64,000 nt of DNA from Haloarcula marismortui ATCC 43049 (GTDB lineage Archaea > Halobacteriota > Halobacteria > Halobacteriales > Haloarculaceae), in contig NC_006396.1 of NCBI RefSeq assembly GCF_000011085.1, positions 1,116,001 through 1,180,000 of the forward strand. Reading direction: 5' to 3'. Each line of letters opens with the position of its first letter. Position 1 is the first letter of the stretch. Of this stretch, positions 43,239 to 52,122 are shown in pieces. The notes beneath the pieces were generated by a model. The model was not told where the DNA came from. It saw only the letters and a program-made list of their open reading frames with translations, and did not search any database. The position numbers and the translations under genes were made by a program.

Positions 43239-44462
43239 ATGAGCAACGAGTCCCGGAAGTCAGCCGGGTTCAAGGACCGAACGCCGGTGACGACGGCCAG
43301 GGAGACGCTGCTGGACGCAGTGTCCCCACACGAGCGGACGGAGCGTGTCCCGCTGCGTGACGCCGACGAACGCGTCGTCGCGGGTGAAATCACGGCCGAG
43401 CGAGCGGTGCCCCACTACCGCCGTGCGGCGATGGACGGCTTCGCTGTCAGAGCAGAGGACACGTTTAGCGCGAGCCAGCGGTCGCCGGCATCGCTCCGGG
43501 TCGATGAGGCGGTGACAACGGGAACAGCGGCTCGCGTGCACACGGGGAGCGAACTCCCCGAGGGCGCCGACGCCGTCGTGATGGTTGAGGAGACCGAGGT
43601 AACCGGCGACAGCGTCACAGTGTTCGATGCGGTCGCTGGCGGGGAGAACGTCGCCCCTGTCGGCGAGGACGTGGAGCAAGGGCAGACGCTGTACGAGGAT
43701 GGCCACAGGCTCCGACCGTCGGACCTCGGGCTGTTAAAATCGGTCGGCAACGACGTGGTCGAGGTGTACGAGCGGCCCACGGTCAGCGTCATCCCGACCG
43801 GCGAGGAGCTGGTCCAAAATGACCCAGAACCGGGGCAGGTAATCGAGACGAATGGCCAGACCGTCACCCAGTACGTCGAGCGCTGGGGCGGCGACGCGAC
43901 CTACCGCGACATCGTCACCGACGACGTGGACGCACTCCGGGCGGCCATCAGTGACGACCTTGACCACGACCTCGTCGTGACGACCGGCGGGTCCTCTGTC
44001 GGCGAGCGTGACCTGCTCCCGGAGGTCGTCAGCGAGATTGGCGAGGTGCTGGTCCACGGGGTCGCACTGAAGCCGGGCCACCCGGTCGCGCTCGGCGTGG
44101 CTGAGGGGACGCCGATTCTCATGCTTCCGGGGTATCCGGTCGCTTGTATCGTCAACGCCGTCCAGTTCCTCCGGCCAGCGCTCCGGCAGGCCGGCCATCT
44201 CCGGTCGACCGACCCGCCGACGACCAAGGCCGAACTCACGCGGAAGATCGCCAGCGAGCCGGGGACCCGAACCTACGCGCGGGTGGAACTGCACGATGAA
44301 GACGCGGACGAACAAACGACCGCGACGCCGACGCGGGCCAGCGGCTCCGGTGTCCTCTCAAGCGTCGCGCTCGCTGACGGCTGGGTTGTCGTTCCGGAGT
44401 CCGTTGAGGGGTACGACGCCGGTGACACCGTGACCGTCGAGGACTGGGAGTGGTCACAGTGA
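43239..44462 (+). CDS. moeA: Molybdopterin molybdenumtransferase (MoeA)
   Basis: This 407-residue enzyme ligates molybdenum or tungsten into adenylylated molybdopterin. Family motifs are YRRAAMDGFAVRAEDTF, LPEGADAVVMVEETE, PTVSVIPTGEELV, VTTGGSSVGERDL and ALKPGHPVALGVAEG, with PGYPVACIVN. I start at MSNESRKSAGFKD (ATG 43239). The next gene is a second MoeA and overlaps its stop by four bases (GTGA). Two paralogues suggest one for Mo and one for W, or a heteromer; the sequence does not decide. Confidence 0.94.
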   Translation: MSNESRKSAGFKDRTPVTTARETLLDAVSPHERTERVPLRDADERVVAGEITAERAVPHYRRAAMDGFAVRAEDTFSASQRSPASLRVDEAVTTGTAARVHTGSELPEGADAVVMVEETEVTGDSVTVFDAVAGGENVAPVGEDVEQGQTLYEDGHRLRPSDLGLLKSVGNDVVEVYERPTVSVIPTGEELVQNDPEPGQVIETNGQTVTQYVERWGGDATYRDIVTDDVDALRAAISDDLDHDLVVTTGGSSVGERDLLPEVVSEIGEVLVHGVALKPGHPVALGVAEGTPILMLPGYPVACIVNAVQFLRPALRQAGHLRSTDPPTTKAELTRKIASEPGTRTYARVELHDEDADEQTTATPTRASGSGVLSSVALADGWVVVPESVEGYDAGDTVTVEDWEWSQ

Positions 44463-46339
44463 GCGACCGCCGCGAGTTCCGCGACCTGGCGTCACCCGAA
44501 GAGGCCCACGAAGTCGTCGCTGGCCTCGACATTGAACCCGAACCTGAGAGCGTTCCCCTTGCGGACGCCCGCGACCGTGTCCTTGCGGAGCGGATCGACG
44601 CCGACATCGACGTGCCGGGGTTCGACCGCGCAAGCATGGACGGCTACGCTGTACACGCCAGAGACACATTCGGCGCTGACGAGGCTGACCCGGTGACGCT
44701 GTCGGTCGTTGGGGAGGTCCACGCGGGCGAGGAGCCCGACGTAACCGTCGAACCGGGTTCACTCGCCGAAATCTCGACCGGCGCGGTGATGCCGGCCGGC
44801 GCGGACGCCGTCGTGATGGTCGAACGAACGACTGAGACTGACGATGGCATCGAGATACGCACGTCCGTTGCGCCCGGCGACAACGTGATGCTCGCCGGCG
44901 CGGACATCGCGGCCGGGGCGCGCGCGCTCGGCCCCGGAACGCGAATCACGCCCCGGGAAATCGGACTCCTGTCCGCGCTGGGCGTCGACGAGGTTCCGGT
45001 GCGTGGCCGGCCCCAGGTTGGAATCCTCTCAACCGGGGACGAACTCGTCCGACCCGGGAATCCCCTCGACAGCGCTGCCGGCCAGATATACGACGTAAAC
45101 AGCTACACGCTGGCGGGCGCGGTCGCGGAGGCCGGCGGCGACCCTGTGATGTACCCCCACGCCGGCGACGACTACGAGGAGATGGAGCGGTTACTTCACG
45201 AGGCAGCCAACGAGTGCGACCTCGTCCTCTCGTCGGGGTCGACGAGCGCCAGCGCGGTCGATGTCATCTACCGCGTCATCGAGGAGCGGGGCGAACTCAG
45301 GCTCCACGGCGTCGCCGTCAAGCCCGGCAAGCCGATGCTCGTCGGCACTATCGGCGACTCGGCGTACGTCGGTTTGCCGGGGTACCCGGTGTCGGCGCTG
45401 ACCATCTTCCAGACGTTTGTCGCGCCGGCAGTCCGGGACGCCGCCGGACGGGACCCGCCACGGACAGCAACGGTCTCTGGCACGATGGCAGTTCAGGAAC
45501 GCTACGGCGAGGGGCGCAGACGCCTCATGCCGGCGGGTCTGGTTGAGGACGAAACGGGGTCGCTGCTGGTCTACCCCGTCGACAAGGGCAGCGGCGCGAC
45601 GACAAGCCTCGTCGACGCCGACGGGTTCGTCGACGTCCCGCCGGGGACGGACTACCTGGCAGAGGGGGAGGCAGTCGACGTGACGCTGTTCTCTCCGGCA
45701 GTCAGGCCGCCGACGCTTCTGGGGATGGGCGAGGACGACCCGCTGCTCTCGCGCCTGCTCGACACGATTGGCCGGCCGCGGTATCTCCCGCTTGGATCTA
45801 CTGAGGGGCTCCGCCGCCTCGACAACGGCGTGCCCGACGTCGCCGTCGTTGCGGGGCCGGCCGCCGATGACCACGACGCGGCCGACATTGGCGGCTGGGA
45901 GCGCGAATGGGGGCTTGTCGTTGGTCCTGATACCGACGTATCCGACTTGGGCGACCTCGTCGACGGTGACTACCGCTTTGTCAACCGCGACACTGCCTCC
46001 GGACTGCGACGGAGCTTCGACGACGCGCTCGACGCCCTCGGCGAGGACCGGGGCGTCGGCCGCGCGGAGGTCGTCGATGCCATCGAAGGCTACGAACTCA
46101 CGACAAAAGCCCACGAGAGTCCCGCTCGAAAGGTCATGGCGGGCGGTGCGGATGCGGGGCTCGGGCTTCACGCTACAGCGGCGAAACTTGACCTCGGGTT
46201 CGTCTCATTGGGAACACAGCAGGTCCGGGTACTCGCGAACCCGGACCGACGGGAGAAACACAGCGTCGGTGCGCTTGAGGAGGCGCTCGACGACCTCGAC
46301 TCGCTGGCCGACGGGATAGCTGGTATGGAACCGCAGTAA
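44459..46339 (+). CDS. moeA: MoeA fused to a C-terminal periplasmic-binding-protein-like domain
   Basis: This 626-residue protein uses a GTG start overlapping the first moeA. Residues 1-400 form a complete MoeA (FDRASMDGYAVHARDTF, LSSGSTSASAVDVIYRV, AVKPGKPMLVGTIGD). Residues 415-626 resemble the PBP-like sensor domain of LysR-type or molybdate-binding proteins (PRYLPLGSTEGLRRLDNG, KVMAGGADAGLGLHATAAKL). The domain has no signal peptide, so it acts in the cytoplasm and could bind oxyanion or cofactor. This fusion is known in archaea, but its ligand is not settled as far as I know. Confidence 0.92.
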   Translation: MSDRREFRDLASPEEAHEVVAGLDIEPEPESVPLADARDRVLAERIDADIDVPGFDRASMDGYAVHARDTFGADEADPVTLSVVGEVHAGEEPDVTVEPGSLAEISTGAVMPAGADAVVMVERTTETDDGIEIRTSVAPGDNVMLAGADIAAGARALGPGTRITPREIGLLSALGVDEVPVRGRPQVGILSTGDELVRPGNPLDSAAGQIYDVNSYTLAGAVAEAGGDPVMYPHAGDDYEEMERLLHEAANECDLVLSSGSTSASAVDVIYRVIEERGELRLHGVAVKPGKPMLVGTIGDSAYVGLPGYPVSALTIFQTFVAPAVRDAAGRDPPRTATVSGTMAVQERYGEGRRRLMPAGLVEDETGSLLVYPVDKGSGATTSLVDADGFVDVPPGTDYLAEGEAVDVTLFSPAVRPPTLLGMGEDDPLLSRLLDTIGRPRYLPLGSTEGLRRLDNGVPDVAVVAGPAADDHDAADIGGWEREWGLVVGPDTDVSDLGDLVDGDYRFVNRDTASGLRRSFDDALDALGEDRGVGRAEVVDAIEGYELTTKAHESPARKVMAGGADAGLGLHATAAKLDLGFVSLGTQQVRVLANPDRREKHSVGALEEALDDLDSLADGIAGMEPQ

Positions 46340-46502
46340 CGGCGTTTACCCGAACGCGGGGACTTCAGCCGAGAATACGCTGCCGTCCTGCAAGGGACCG
46401 TCACGTGTCCGCGTTGCAGTCATCGAAAGCGCAAGTCGTGGCGATTGACGGCTCTGGCGACCTGAAGGCCTAAAGACGAGCGGGGCCGAATGCGTCACAC
46501 CG

Positions 46503-47726
46503 ATGGCCGACACACCGGTTGCCGGCGACCTTGAGGCCCCGTTTCGGTTCGAGTACGACCCCGCGACGCTCCGATACGCCCCTGACGCCGTGCGGTCGCT
46601 GGGTACGGAGTTAGACGAGCAGGGCTACGACCGTGCACTGGTCGTCTGTGGCACTACCGTCGGTGAGACGCCGGCCGTGATGGACCCTGTTCGGGACGGA
46701 CTCGGTGACCGACTTGCCGGCGTCTTCGCGGAGACAACGCCAGCCAAGCGGCTCGGCACTGCGTACGACGGGCTCGAACGCTTCCGCGAGGCTGACGCCG
46801 ATTGTCTTGTGGCCGTCGGCGGCGGGAGCAGCCTCGACGTGGCAAAAATCATCAGTATTCTCGCGGCGACCGACCGCGACCCAACCGCTGTCGGCACGGC
46901 GTTCGCTGATTCCGGAACGATAGCTGTCCCCGAAGCAGCACTGCCACCGATTATCGCCGTCCCGACGACGCTGGCCGGCGCTGACCTCTCTATCGTTGCT
47001 GGCGTCACAGCCGCACCAGACACCTGTCCTGTGGACGAACCGGCCAGCGGCGGTGTCAGTGACCCGGAACTGATGCCCGCGGCCGCCTGTTACGACCCCG
47101 AACTGATTGCGACGACGCCCCGGTCGGTCCTCGCGGCGTCGGCGATGAACGGCTTCGACAAAGGTATCGAGACGCTGTACGCGGCCAACGCAACTCCGAT
47201 AACCGACGCCACAGCGTCGCACGGCCTCGGCCTTCTCACAGAAGGCCTGCTCGCGTTCGGTAACGGTGACGACGACCCATGGGTGTACCAGTCGGTCACG
47301 CAGGGACTCATGCTCGTCCAGTACGGTATCTCGCGGGCCAACGGGACGACGCTCTCGCTGATCCACGCCCTCGGCCACGGACTAACCCGGACCGACGACG
47401 TCCAGCAGGGCGCGGCTCACGGAATCATTGCTCCGCACGCGCTCTCGTACCTCTTCGAGCAGGTCGACGGCCGGCGGTCACTTCTGGCCGACGCACTCGG
47501 GGTCGGCGACGCTGACAACCCTGGGACGGCGGTCGTTGACCGAGTCAGTGAGGTAGTGACGACGCTGGGACTGCCAACACAACTCCGGGACGTAGCCGGC
47601 CCCGACCGGGCGGAGTTTCCCGAAGTCGCCGACGCCGTCCTTGAAGACGCCTTCATGATGAACGTCCCGTCGGGGCTGGAGCCAACCCGGGACGATATTG
47701 TCGGCGTGTTAGAGTCTGCTTGGTAG
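46503..47726 (+). CDS. Iron-type alcohol dehydrogenase family protein, altered metal site
   Basis: This 407-residue protein has the NAD(P)-binding VAVGGGSSLDVAKIISI and the type III dehydrogenase layout. Canonical members bind iron through D-x3-H and H-x3-H plus one more His. Here IHALGHGL and AAHGIIAPH keep the last three ligands, but the first pair is replaced (SAMNGFDKGIETLYA, reading Asn and Lys where Asp and His are expected). Asn at the first position recalls maleylacetate reductases, which work without iron. A reductase for an oxoacid or enone is therefore as likely as an alcohol dehydrogenase. Confidence 0.85.
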   Translation: MADTPVAGDLEAPFRFEYDPATLRYAPDAVRSLGTELDEQGYDRALVVCGTTVGETPAVMDPVRDGLGDRLAGVFAETTPAKRLGTAYDGLERFREADADCLVAVGGGSSLDVAKIISILAATDRDPTAVGTAFADSGTIAVPEAALPPIIAVPTTLAGADLSIVAGVTAAPDTCPVDEPASGGVSDPELMPAAACYDPELIATTPRSVLAASAMNGFDKGIETLYAANATPITDATASHGLGLLTEGLLAFGNGDDDPWVYQSVTQGLMLVQYGISRANGTTLSLIHALGHGLTRTDDVQQGAAHGIIAPHALSYLFEQVDGRRSLLADALGVGDADNPGTAVVDRVSEVVTTLGLPTQLRDVAGPDRAEFPEVADAVLEDAFMMNVPSGLEPTRDDIVGVLESAW

Positions 47727-47784
47727 CGACCTACAGACGGCGGCATATATCAATAGCTACTGGGGAAGGTGGCAGACACGGCAT

Positions 47785-47913
47785 ACCGCGCGAGCGGAGC
47801 GAACGCGGTTTCACTCCGAGCGCGTTCGCAGAACGCGACTCGGAGGTCGTTTTTAGCGTAGATTTTTGCGAACCCACTCCCCGCAGCGCCGGAGGCGCGA
47901 GGAGAGGGGGTGA
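47785..47913. repeat. Cluster of three intergenic inverted repeats
   Basis: The 200-base gap between two convergent genes holds three hairpins: accgcg/cgcggt (47785-47809), a 14-bp stem with one bulged A (47814-47845, loop GCA), and gcgcc/ggcgc (47886-47898) inside an imperfect longer stem. The middle one is followed by a T-run (47850-47854). They may be convergent terminators or a mobile palindromic element. No protein frame fits. Confidence 0.6.
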
Positions 47914-47929
47914 CGTAAAAAGGGACTCG

Positions 47930-49099
47930 CTACATGTCAGGCCAGGCCTTGGCGGCCCGACCGACACCGGTCATGTCGTTGATCCAGCGGGCGGCAATCG
48001 CTTTCTTCAGCAGTTTCGCGGGCATCCCGCCGAACGTCTCGATAGGCATGTTCACCACGTCGTGGGCGACGGCTTTCTCGCCGACCGAAACGACCGTGCC
48101 CTTGTCCTTGTGGGTCCACGTCTTCAGCGGCTGGCCTCGCACGGCGCGAGCGAGGTTCTCGCCCGCGACTTCGGCGGCCTGCCAGGCGGCCTGCGCGGTC
48201 GGCGGGGCGGGCTGGTCGCCCGGCTGGTCGATCAGCGCCGAGTCGCCGATTGCGAAGACGTGTTCGTCCTCGGTCTGGAAGTTCCCTTCTGCGTGGACGC
48301 GGTGGTTGCGCTCGTCCTTGTCCAGATCGACGTCTTGCATACAATCGCGGCCGGTGATGCCGCCCGTCCAGACCAGTACGTCGTACTCCAGTTCGTCCTC
48401 GTCGCCGATGTAGACCGTCTCCTCGTCGACTTCGCCGATGAACTCCCCGCACTTGATGTTCACGTCGGCGGCTTCCAGACGCTTGCGCAGGGCACCCTGC
48501 AGTTCCGGGTCGCTGTTGGGCAAGACCTGGTCGAGGCCTTCGACGAGGTGGATGTCGATTGGCGCGTTGTGTTCGTCGCGGAACTCGGCAACCTCGCCGG
48601 CGGTCTGAATGCCGGAGAGGCCAGCGCCGCCGATGACGACCTGTGCTGGGTCGTTTGTGGAGGCTTCGCGGGCCGCTTGCTGAATCTTGTCGTGGATTTC
48701 AAGCGCGTCGTCGAGGCTCTTGAGCGTCAGAGCGTGCTCTTTGAGGCCCTCGATGCCAAAGAAGGCCGTCTGGGAGCCCAGCCCAACGAGCAAGTAGTCG
48801 TACTCGACGGTGTCGGAGTCGGCGAGGGCCACTTCTTGGGCGTCGGTGTCGATGCCGACGACCTCGTCCTGAATAAATGACGTCGACGGCTGCTTGATTT
48901 CGTGGACAGGGATGGCGATGTTCTCCTGCACGCTCGGGTCCCGGATGCAGCGGTGAGACTCGTGCAAGACCAGATGATAGTCCGTCTCAGAAATCCAGGT
49001 CACATCAACGTCCGTCTGGCCATCTAACTCGTCCTCGAAACTCTTTATTGCCCCCGCGCCGGCGTACCCCGAACCAAGCACCACTACGTTCTCTGTCAT
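47930..49099 (-). CDS. Type II NADH dehydrogenase-like FAD oxidoreductase
   Basis: This 389-residue flavoprotein starts MTENVVVLGSGYAGAGAIKS. FAD-binding GxGxxG is at the N-terminus; the NAD motif is VVIGGAGLSGIQTAGEVAEF near residue 150. The second FAD motif HVFAIGDSALID lies near 280. The C-terminal region has an amphipathic helix (GGMPAKLLKKAIAARW) that could touch the membrane, as in NDH-2. It would pass electrons from NADH to quinone without pumping protons. The longer frame to 49237 is non-coding in character. The 271 bases upstream show no gene. Confidence 0.9.
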   Translation of the reverse strand: MTENVVVLGSGYAGAGAIKSFEDELDGQTDVDVTWISETDYHLVLHESHRCIRDPSVQENIAIPVHEIKQPSTSFIQDEVVGIDTDAQEVALADSDTVEYDYLLVGLGSQTAFFGIEGLKEHALTLKSLDDALEIHDKIQQAAREASTNDPAQVVIGGAGLSGIQTAGEVAEFRDEHNAPIDIHLVEGLDQVLPNSDPELQGALRKRLEAADVNIKCGEFIGEVDEETVYIGDEDELEYDVLVWTGGITGRDCMQDVDLDKDERNHRVHAEGNFQTEDEHVFAIGDSALIDQPGDQPAPPTAQAAWQAAEVAGENLARAVRGQPLKTWTHKDKGTVVSVGEKAVAHDVVNMPIETFGGMPAKLLKKAIAARWINDMTGVGRAAKAWPDM

Positions 49100-49370
49100 A
49101 GGCCACTCTCCGGAGTCATTAGATACAAACCCTTTGGAATCGGTCCACGGCTTTGCTGTTGTCCTCGCATGCTGGCTCGCGGTTGTGACCCAGCCCCCTA
49201 AGTTTGCAGTCACCTTCGCTCCCCCTCCTGAGCGCAAACAGTTCCTACTGTTCCTGAAAACCCCTCCTAATCACCTACGTGCGGATTCAGGCCGCCGTTT
49301 CCAGCCAGTCAATTGAACAGGAGACGGGTCATCCGGGGGCCAATGGCCAGCATAACAATTGTGCTGCTTG

Positions 49371-50066
49371 TCAGGACTGTCCGGCGCAGGGGCGGTCGGG
49401 CTCATTCGGCGCGGCCCACGTAACGGCGTTGTGCAAGAGCTTCTGGACGACCGGCCGGTGGTACACTGGAAACGTCTCGTGGCCGGGCTGAAAGTAGAAT
49501 ATTCTTCCTGCATCACGGTAGTAACAACACCCGCTGGGAAACACCGTGCCGTCGTCACACCAACTTACAGTCACTAGCGTGTCCGGTGTCGGCAGGTCGA
49601 ACCCCTTTCCGTAGATCTCGGCACGTTCGAGTTCGAACTCCTCGGGTAGTCCATCGGTAATAGGATGGCTCGCTTCGACGACCCAGACGTGCTCACGCTC
49701 GCCCTCCTCGCGCCAGCGCAGGGTGCCAGTCCCCCCCATGAGTGCCTCGAACGGCTTCGACTCGTGACTGGAATGGAGCGGGATGAACCCCATCCCGTCA
49801 CGGACGGCCTGCTCGACGCGGTTCGCAGTCGCATCGCTAACAACATCGTGGGCGATATCGCTCCACCACAGTAACACATCAGTTTCGGCGAGCACCGTCT
49901 CGGTCAGTCCGTGGGCTGGGTCATCGAGTGTCGCTGTCTGAACGGTGTGGCCGTACGAAGTAAGCGTCTCAGCCAACGTCGTGTGGATCCCGTCGGGGTA
50001 CATCGCATTGGCCGGGCCTGTCGCCCGTTCATGCTGATTTTCGTTCCACACGGTGACTGCAACCAT
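49371..50066 (-). CDS. ThuA-domain protein
   Basis: This 231-residue protein starts MVAVTVWNENQHER. Its ThuA-like fold belongs to the class I glutamine amidotransferase superfamily: DVLLWWSDIAHDVV, GFIPLHSSHESKPFEALMG and ASHPITDGLP are typical, and the catalytic triad Cys is absent. The C-terminus GRIFYFQPGHETFPVYHRP fits sugar-related family members. ThuA proteins occur in trehalose or other sugar catabolism; no sugar genes are nearby. Substrate unknown. Confidence 0.87.
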   Translation of the reverse strand: MVAVTVWNENQHERATGPANAMYPDGIHTTLAETLTSYGHTVQTATLDDPAHGLTETVLAETDVLLWWSDIAHDVVSDATANRVEQAVRDGMGFIPLHSSHESKPFEALMGGTGTLRWREEGEREHVWVVEASHPITDGLPEEFELERAEIYGKGFDLPTPDTLVTVSWCDDGTVFPSGCCYYRDAGRIFYFQPGHETFPVYHRPVVQKLLHNAVTWAAPNEPDRPCAGQS

Positions 50067-50296
50067 ACAAGAATACACTGAATAACCGGAGAAAAATATG
50101 GCTACTCTCTCCCAGCGTAACCGCGCCGCAGGAAATAGCGGAGAGGGGCACACTCGGGTATAATAGCTCATAGCTCTGGGTAGGCCTCAGTGTGCGATGT
50201 CCTGCTGAGTCTCTCGATGTGGTTCCCAAACGATGGAGTCCGGCTACTTGCACAGGGGTAGTTATTAGCCGACCGCGGCCGAAATCCCGACAAGAT

Positions 50297-50671
50297 ATGA
50301 GCGATTCACCCGAGAAGCTCTCCGTCTGGTGTGCTGGCGAGGACTGGTGCCCCATAACCACGACGGCGTCCCTTATCGGGAAGAAGTGGCACCCCGTTAT
50401 CATCCACCGATTGCTTGATAACGGCCCATCAGGCTTTAACGAACTCAAAGAGAACGTCGATGGGATTTCTTCTAAAGTCCTCTCTGACAGCCTTGAAGAC
50501 CTGCAGGAGAAAGGGCTCGTCGACCGGGAAGTAATCAACGAACAGCCGTTTCGCGTCAATTATTCGCTCACCGAACACGGGGAGTCGCTGGAGTCCGTAA
50601 TCACCGAAATGGCGGCGTGGGGCGAGACGTACCTGCAGGAACCGACAGAGGCCGACGAGCCCGCGGAGTAG
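50297..50671 (+). CDS. HxlR-family transcriptional regulator
   Basis: This 124-residue winged-helix protein starts MSDSPEKLSVWCAGEDWCP. HxlR hallmarks are the Cys near the N-terminus, LIGKKWHPVIIHRLL, GFNELKENVDGISSKVLSDS and LVDREVINEQPFRVNYSLTE. The Cys residues may sense redox or electrophiles, as in bacterial HypR and HxlR relatives. It is divergent from the ThuA gene across about 230 bases that contain the promoters. Target genes are unknown. Confidence 0.92.
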   Translation: MSDSPEKLSVWCAGEDWCPITTTASLIGKKWHPVIIHRLLDNGPSGFNELKENVDGISSKVLSDSLEDLQEKGLVDREVINEQPFRVNYSLTEHGESLESVITEMAAWGETYLQEPTEADEPAE

Positions 50672-50717
50672 GTCCAGCAGGCAATCCCTTTTGTTGCTGC
50701 CCGACGAACCTTCGTGT

Positions 50718-51128
50718 ATGCCTGTTACTTCGGACGACGAACTCCGGGAGATTCTCGAACATGACCGTGTCGCCGTCGTCGGGTGCTCGACCAGCCCCGG
50801 CAAGGACGCCCACGAGATTCCGAAGTATCTTAGCGAACAGGGGTACGAGGTAATTCCGGTCAACCCCTTCGCTGACGAGATATTCGGGCAGAAGGCCTAC
50901 GACTCACTGGCAGAGGTTCCGGGTGAAATAGACATCGTTGACGTGTTCAGGCCCAGCGATGAGGTCCGCGACATCGTTGACGCGGCCCTAGAACGCGACG
51001 ACGACGCCGTCATCTGGCTCCAGCTTGGTATCCACGACGACGACGCCGTCGAACGCGCTGAGGCGGCTGGCCGCCGCGTCGTTCAGGACCGCTGTATGAA
51101 GCCGACCCACCAGCAACTGATGAGGTGA
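50718..51128 (+). CDS. CoA-binding domain protein (YccU-like)
   Basis: This 136-residue Rossmann-fold protein starts MPVTSDDELREILEHD. The CoA-binding signature is VAVVGCSTSPGKDAHEIPKY, followed by YEVIPVNPFADEIFGQKAY and VDVFRPSDEVRDIVDAAL. It ends DRCMKPTHQQLMR. It matches the small stand-alone family related to succinyl-CoA synthetase alpha domains, and its role is not well defined. It starts 46 bases after the HxlR gene and may be co-transcribed. Confidence 0.9.
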   Translation: MPVTSDDELREILEHDRVAVVGCSTSPGKDAHEIPKYLSEQGYEVIPVNPFADEIFGQKAYDSLAEVPGEIDIVDVFRPSDEVRDIVDAALERDDDAVIWLQLGIHDDDAVERAEAAGRRVVQDRCMKPTHQQLMR

Positions 51129-51201
51129 GTGGACGGGCGACTGTCGCGGACTACCGCTGACTGATGTGTGAACGTCGTCCAGCAGTTTTGGGAATGTGGC
51201 G

Positions 51202-51585
51202 TCAGTCCGAGTTATCCCTGCGCGCTGGCGGCGTCTTTGACATGACCTTCCCCCACTTCGAACGGTTATCCGCGACCTGTCGATAGGCCCGCTCGCGGAA
51301 CCGCTCGTAGTCCTCGAACTGCCGGAGGAACGAGACCAGCGGTCGTGCTGGCTTGCCGAGTTCGGTGTATGTAAGCGCGGTTTCGATGGATTTCCCGCAG
51401 GAATACACGTCCTCCTCGGTCACCAGATGCGAACAGGACTCGTAGTCGTCTGGGAGTCGCTCTAGCAGGTCGTCGCCGAGCGCAGAGAAGCCAACGATTT
51501 CGAGATCAGACCGTTCGCCGATGAAGTCCGCCCACCATGTACAGAAGCCACAGTCGTCGTCGTAGACGAGCGTTGCGTCGCTCAT
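51202..51585 (-). CDS. DCC1-like thiol-disulfide oxidoreductase
   Basis: This 127-residue protein starts MSDATLVYDDDCGFCTWWAD. The DxDCGFC motif is the DCC family signature and holds a redox CxxC. A further Cys pair is in YESCSHLV and VYSCGKSIE. The thioredoxin-like fold is predicted. Upstream codons of the same frame are not family-like, so ATG 51585 is preferred. The 224 bases between this gene and bolA contain no gene that I accept. Confidence 0.88.
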   Translation of the reverse strand: MSDATLVYDDDCGFCTWWADFIGERSDLEIVGFSALGDDLLERLPDDYESCSHLVTEEDVYSCGKSIETALTYTELGKPARPLVSFLRQFEDYERFRERAYRQVADNRSKWGKVMSKTPPARRDNSD

Positions 51586-51809
51586 ATGCGGTCTACGCAT
51601 CCGGGGCACAAACACCTGTGGTTCAGCCGGCAGGGATTCACAGCCGGTCACCACAGACGCGGACGTGAATCGGTTGGTCAAACCGGTCGTGACTGGCGGG
51701 CTTGTACCCCTGTGACTGGCCGCCTTCGACCGGGCACTGTCGCTCAGTTGGTGCCCACGACGCGACTGTGACGCCAACTGTTTTGCCCGCCGCTCTCTTC
51801 AGAACGCGT

Positions 51810-52052
51810 ATGGACGAGGATGCGGTCGCCGAACTCATCGAGGAAGCGCTTCCGGAAGCACAGGCGACGGTCACCACACCGCGGGACCCTGACGACGACA
51901 AACACTACGCCGTACGCGTGGTTTCGCCGGTGTTCGAAGGGGAGTCGCTAGTTGACCAGCACCAGCTCGTCCACGACGCGCTGGGGGACCATCTCACTCG
52001 CGACATTCACGCCATCGAGCTGACGACGCTGACACCTGCGGAAGCAGAGTAG
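51810..52052 (+). CDS. BolA-family protein
   Basis: This 80-residue protein starts MDEDAVAELIEEALPEA. The BolA fold is marked by YAVRVVSPVFEGESLVDQHQ (the usual FxGKSxVxRHR-like stretch) and VHDALGDHLTRDIHAIELTT. The conserved His in VDQHQLVHDAL is available to co-ligate a 2Fe-2S cluster with a monothiol glutaredoxin. The next gene encodes such a glutaredoxin, so the two probably act as a pair in iron-sulfur trafficking or iron sensing. Confidence 0.88.
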   Translation: MDEDAVAELIEEALPEAQATVTTPRDPDDDKHYAVRVVSPVFEGESLVDQHQLVHDALGDHLTRDIHAIELTTLTPAEAE

Positions 52053-52122
52053 CCGGGTCTCGATGATGGGGCCTCACTCGCCCCGTCGGTACGCCTTTAT
52101 TGCCGACGCCGTTAGTGGCGGT

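Noticed and set aside
47720-48880. A 386-codon plus-strand frame after the iron-ADH gene
   Set aside because: It covers the hairpin region and lies antisense to the type II NADH dehydrogenase; its translation shows no family features.
49134-49316. A 60-codon plus-strand frame between the NADH dehydrogenase and ThuA genes
   Set aside because: Not acidic, no family features, and it overlaps the likely promoter of the dehydrogenase gene.
51638-51800. A minus-strand coding-like stretch ahead of bolA (ending VRVCGDRL)
   Set aside because: It has plausible composition but no ATG, GTG or TTG before it merges with frame antisense to bolA; too weak to call.
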